This document shows, piece after piece, positions 63,765-64,000 of a DNA stretch of 64,000 nt; positions within the stretch are counted from its first letter, which is position 1, and every line of letters begins with the position of its first letter. Origin of the DNA: Bedellia somnulentella (Eukaryota > Arthropoda > Insecta > Lepidoptera > Bedelliidae); NCBI GenBank assembly GCA_963576735.1, contig OY755186.1, positions 11,457,970 to 11,521,969 on the forward strand. The letters run 5' to 3'. The notes under the pieces are model-generated. The model had not been told where the DNA came from. It did no database searches and saw nothing but the letters and a program-made list of their open reading frames with translations. The position numbers and the translations under genes are program-made.

Positions 63765-64000
63765 TAGATTATTAATAGAGTGATTGTTTGTAGAACGTAA
63801 CATATGTATGAACTTAGAACGTTATTCCACCTTCCTGAGACGGAGCTACTAAAAATAAAAATGTAGTGAGCTGGGAGCCAAACTTGCTCTACTTTTCAGA
63901 AGTCTAGCGTTCTGAACGTTATTCCACTAGTCTGCATGCAGATTCTGTGGCTTTCAGACGTCTTCATGCAGTCAAATGGAATAAGCTCTTTAACTAGTTT
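63765..64000. other. window end, nothing recognised
   Basis: A short motif GAACGTTATTCCAC occurs twice (near 63820 and 63917); no gene seen. Confidence 0.35.

Overview
The window looks like lepidopteran (moth or butterfly) nuclear DNA. It is AT-rich and carries one conserved developmental gene with introns, two large non-LTR retrotransposons, a Penelope-like fragment, Helitrons and dozens of short interspersed copies. No bacterial operon, CRISPR array or rRNA gene is visible. The lepidopteran call is inferred from the type of gene and repeats, not from a search.

The only host gene I can support is a Runt-domain transcription factor on the + strand, most likely runt, in three coding exons (43229-43676, 46848-46988, 48751-49409). 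It encodes about 415 aa, with the Runt domain in exon 1 and a terminal VWRPY Groucho-binding motif. About 41.4-50.1 kb around it is almost free of the repeats that fill the rest of the window.

Layout. 1-5.6 kb: minus-strand LINE with a DUF4780-like ORF1 broken by an in-frame TAG, and an intact ORF2 (endonuclease, RT, RNase H, CCHC). 5.7-32.5 kb: no host gene seen; an inverted repeat, Helitrons (7726-8721, about 12258-13681), tRNA-derived SINEs, a tandem duplication and a foldback element (15.35-15.89 kb). 32.5-37.6 kb: minus-strand Jockey-type LINE, ORF1 with three CCHC knuckles and ORF2 frameshifted. 37.7-41.4 kb: dense SINE cluster. 41.4-50 kb: runt. 50-64 kb: more SINEs, a 5'-truncated Penelope-like element with GIY-YIG domain and 13-bp target duplication (53.94-55.11 kb), a Helitron inserted inside a SINE (58144-59168), a 145-bp minisatellite, a decayed Helitron helicase and a foldback element with nearly identical 208-bp arms.

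The most interesting pattern links three repeat families, which I call SINE1 (tRNA-derived), SINE2 (about 250 bp) and LINE3 (tail of an RTE-like LINE). They are unrelated along most of their length but end in the same short module: CTG(C/G)C(T/A)ACCCC, a small loop, GGGA, a few bases, G(G/C)CGTGA, then a microsatellite tail. Several copies have clear target-site duplications, and one insertion of only 49 bp consists of just this module plus tail between perfect 12-bp duplications. This fits a LINE whose reverse transcriptase recognises this 3' end and also mobilises the two SINEs.
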